From Methanobacteriales archaeon HGW-Methanobacteriales-1 (lineage in GTDB: Archaea; Methanobacteriota; Methanobacteria; Methanobacteriales; Methanobacteriaceae), in NCBI GenBank assembly GCA_002839705.1, contig PGYO01000009.1, forward strand, positions 62,001 to 126,000: a stretch of DNA of 64,000 nucleotides, read 5' to 3'. This document shows, piece by piece, positions 63,135-64,000 of the stretch. The notes under the pieces were generated by a model. The model had not been told where the DNA came from. It made no database searches and worked only from the letters and a program-made list of their open reading frames with translations. The position numbers and the translations under genes are program-made. Numbering within the stretch: the stretch's first letter is position 1; every line of letters begins with the position of its first letter.

Positions 63135-63833
63135 ATGAAGACAATACATATACTGGCCATTGCAATTGTAATTCTCATTACATCAGCTATAATTGTGCAG
63201 GGCACACTCAATGTGGATGCCCATATGGGACCACCTACAAAAATAATCGGTTCAGACAACAAAGGTACAGTTACCAAGATCACTTATTCAAATTCAAGCA
63301 ATTCCACTAAAAAAATAGCTGTTGTAACTGGAATGCATCCTCGAGAAACATCAGCTAAAAATATCGTGCCGCAAGTTGTAAAATCATACACTAAAAATCA
63401 CAATGTGGAAATTGTCAATTATAAAATAAACGTTACTGCATATCCAGAAAACTTCTATACTGGTCGTAACAACGGTGAATACTTAGTGTCCAAGTATGTA
63501 GTTCCAGATATTAAAAAATCAAAATATGGTCTGGTGATAATTTGCCATGACCATGAAGAAGGCTATGGTGAGGGATATTACTTTGCTACTCCTAGTATGG
63601 ATACCAAATCCATGGAAATAGCCCAATCCATGCGTTATATTTTAACAGATTTCAATTTCTGTACCCGGGATTTAAGCAAAAAAGCAGATAGTACCTCTAT
63701 TGAAATGGTGGATGACCCTATAGTGGCCACTGGAAACCCGGTGATTGTTTACGAGATCCCAGAATGGCTGGGAAAAGCAGACGTTGTCCATAATACCACT
63801 CGATTATTAGACAGTGTTTTTAAGTCCATTTAA
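63135..63833 (+). CDS. Secreted M14-like (zinc carboxypeptidase-type) protein
   Basis: 232 residues with an N-terminal signal or anchor (about 4-23). GMHPRETSAKN gives the HxxE zinc motif (His68, Glu71), LVIICHDHEEG the third ligand (His138 or His140), and NPVIVYEIPEW a candidate catalytic Glu207; GRNNGEYLVSKYVVPDI is shared with the protein at 31813-32646. It is short for an M14 peptidase but keeps the active-site order. Likely acts on peptide-type bonds outside the cell; a role in pseudomurein turnover is speculative. Confidence 0.62.
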   Translation: MKTIHILAIAIVILITSAIIVQGTLNVDAHMGPPTKIIGSDNKGTVTKITYSNSSNSTKKIAVVTGMHPRETSAKNIVPQVVKSYTKNHNVEIVNYKINVTAYPENFYTGRNNGEYLVSKYVVPDIKKSKYGLVIICHDHEEGYGEGYYFATPSMDTKSMEIAQSMRYILTDFNFCTRDLSKKADSTSIEMVDDPIVATGNPVIVYEIPEWLGKADVVHNTTRLLDSVFKSI

Positions 63834-63844
63834 TTTTAGAATAT

Positions 63845-63900
63845 TGTCCTTACCTTTTTTAAAAAAAATAATCTTATAAATATTTATTTTTTAATTTTTA
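63845..63900 (+). terminator. Possible U-rich terminator at the window end
   Basis: T-runs (CCTTACCTTTTTT, TATTTATTTTTTAATTTTT) follow the last gene without a stem. The remaining bases to 64000 are AT-rich and hold no gene. Confidence 0.3.
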
Positions 63901-64000
63901 AATAATTTCAATAAATTGATTCTTTTATAAAATTTTTATATTAACAATTTTAATTTTAAAAGAATATACTTTATTTTAAAAGAATCTTTACACAGCTTAT

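Overview
The window looks like a chromosomal segment of a methanogenic archaeon of the Methanobacteriaceae, most likely Methanobacterium. The DNA is very AT-rich. It encodes CofH (F420 biosynthesis), an FmdE-family protein, archaeal coenzyme A biosynthesis (4-phosphopantoate--beta-alanine ligase), UPF0200/UPF0201 proteins, DUF763, beta-helix/DUF11 adhesin-like surface proteins, and many PAS-containing HisKA_2 sensor kinases and methanogen-type response regulators. I saw no rRNA, tRNA, CRISPR array or insertion sequence.

Layout. 0-5.4 kb: housekeeping genes (Dph6-like ligase, UPF0201, UPF0200, phosphopantothenate synthesis, M42 peptidase). 5.4-7.5 kb: a KaiC/Rad55-like ATPase behind a REC-PAS response regulator. 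8.0-15.3 kb: a complete bacterial-type UvrC, UvrB, UvrA excision repair set. 15.5-20 kb: a signalling block (membrane kinase, single-REC regulator, REC-PAS-PAS-kinase, REC plus output domain). 20-29 kb: DUF763, a secreted Ntn-hydrolase-like protein, a REC-REC-glycosyltransferase fusion with a YjdF-like membrane protein, a cation efflux pump, a ferredoxin-nitroreductase and a decayed partial copy of the latter. 29-33.5 kb: a 30-residue basic protein, acetyl-CoA synthetase, an M14-like secreted protein and a methyltransferase. 33.8-39.6 kb: three adhesin-like proteins, two of them fused in frame. 39.9-46.6 kb: an apparent operon with an ExbB/ExbD-like proton channel pair, a methyltransferase, an iron/cobalamin-type ABC importer, an FmdE-like protein and a ribbon-helix-helix protein. 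46.6-63 kb: five HisKA_2 kinases plus a kinase remnant, interleaved with AI-2E, SHOCT, DUF308, AlkA and CofH genes. 63.1-63.8 kb: a second M14-like secreted protein.

How the genes may work together. About eleven genes are two-component signalling proteins. The kinases carry 0-5 sensor domains and mostly lack an adjacent regulator, while the regulators lie mainly between 6 and 26 kb. One regulator is fused directly to a polysaccharide synthase, so signalling may act on the enzyme rather than on transcription.

The most unusual signal is at gene starts. Several genes (membrane kinase, three adhesin units, ribbon-helix-helix protein, last PAS kinase) have good or plausible Shine-Dalgarno sequences at the local spacing (9-10 nt from the GG of the GGTG core to the start). 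At that position there is ATA, ATT, ATC or ACG rather than ATG, GTG or TTG. In the three adhesin units and the membrane kinase the upstream start supplies the positive N-terminal region of a signal or membrane segment; in the last kinase it is needed for an intact PAS domain.

All calls are from reading the sequence and recalling families; no database search was run.
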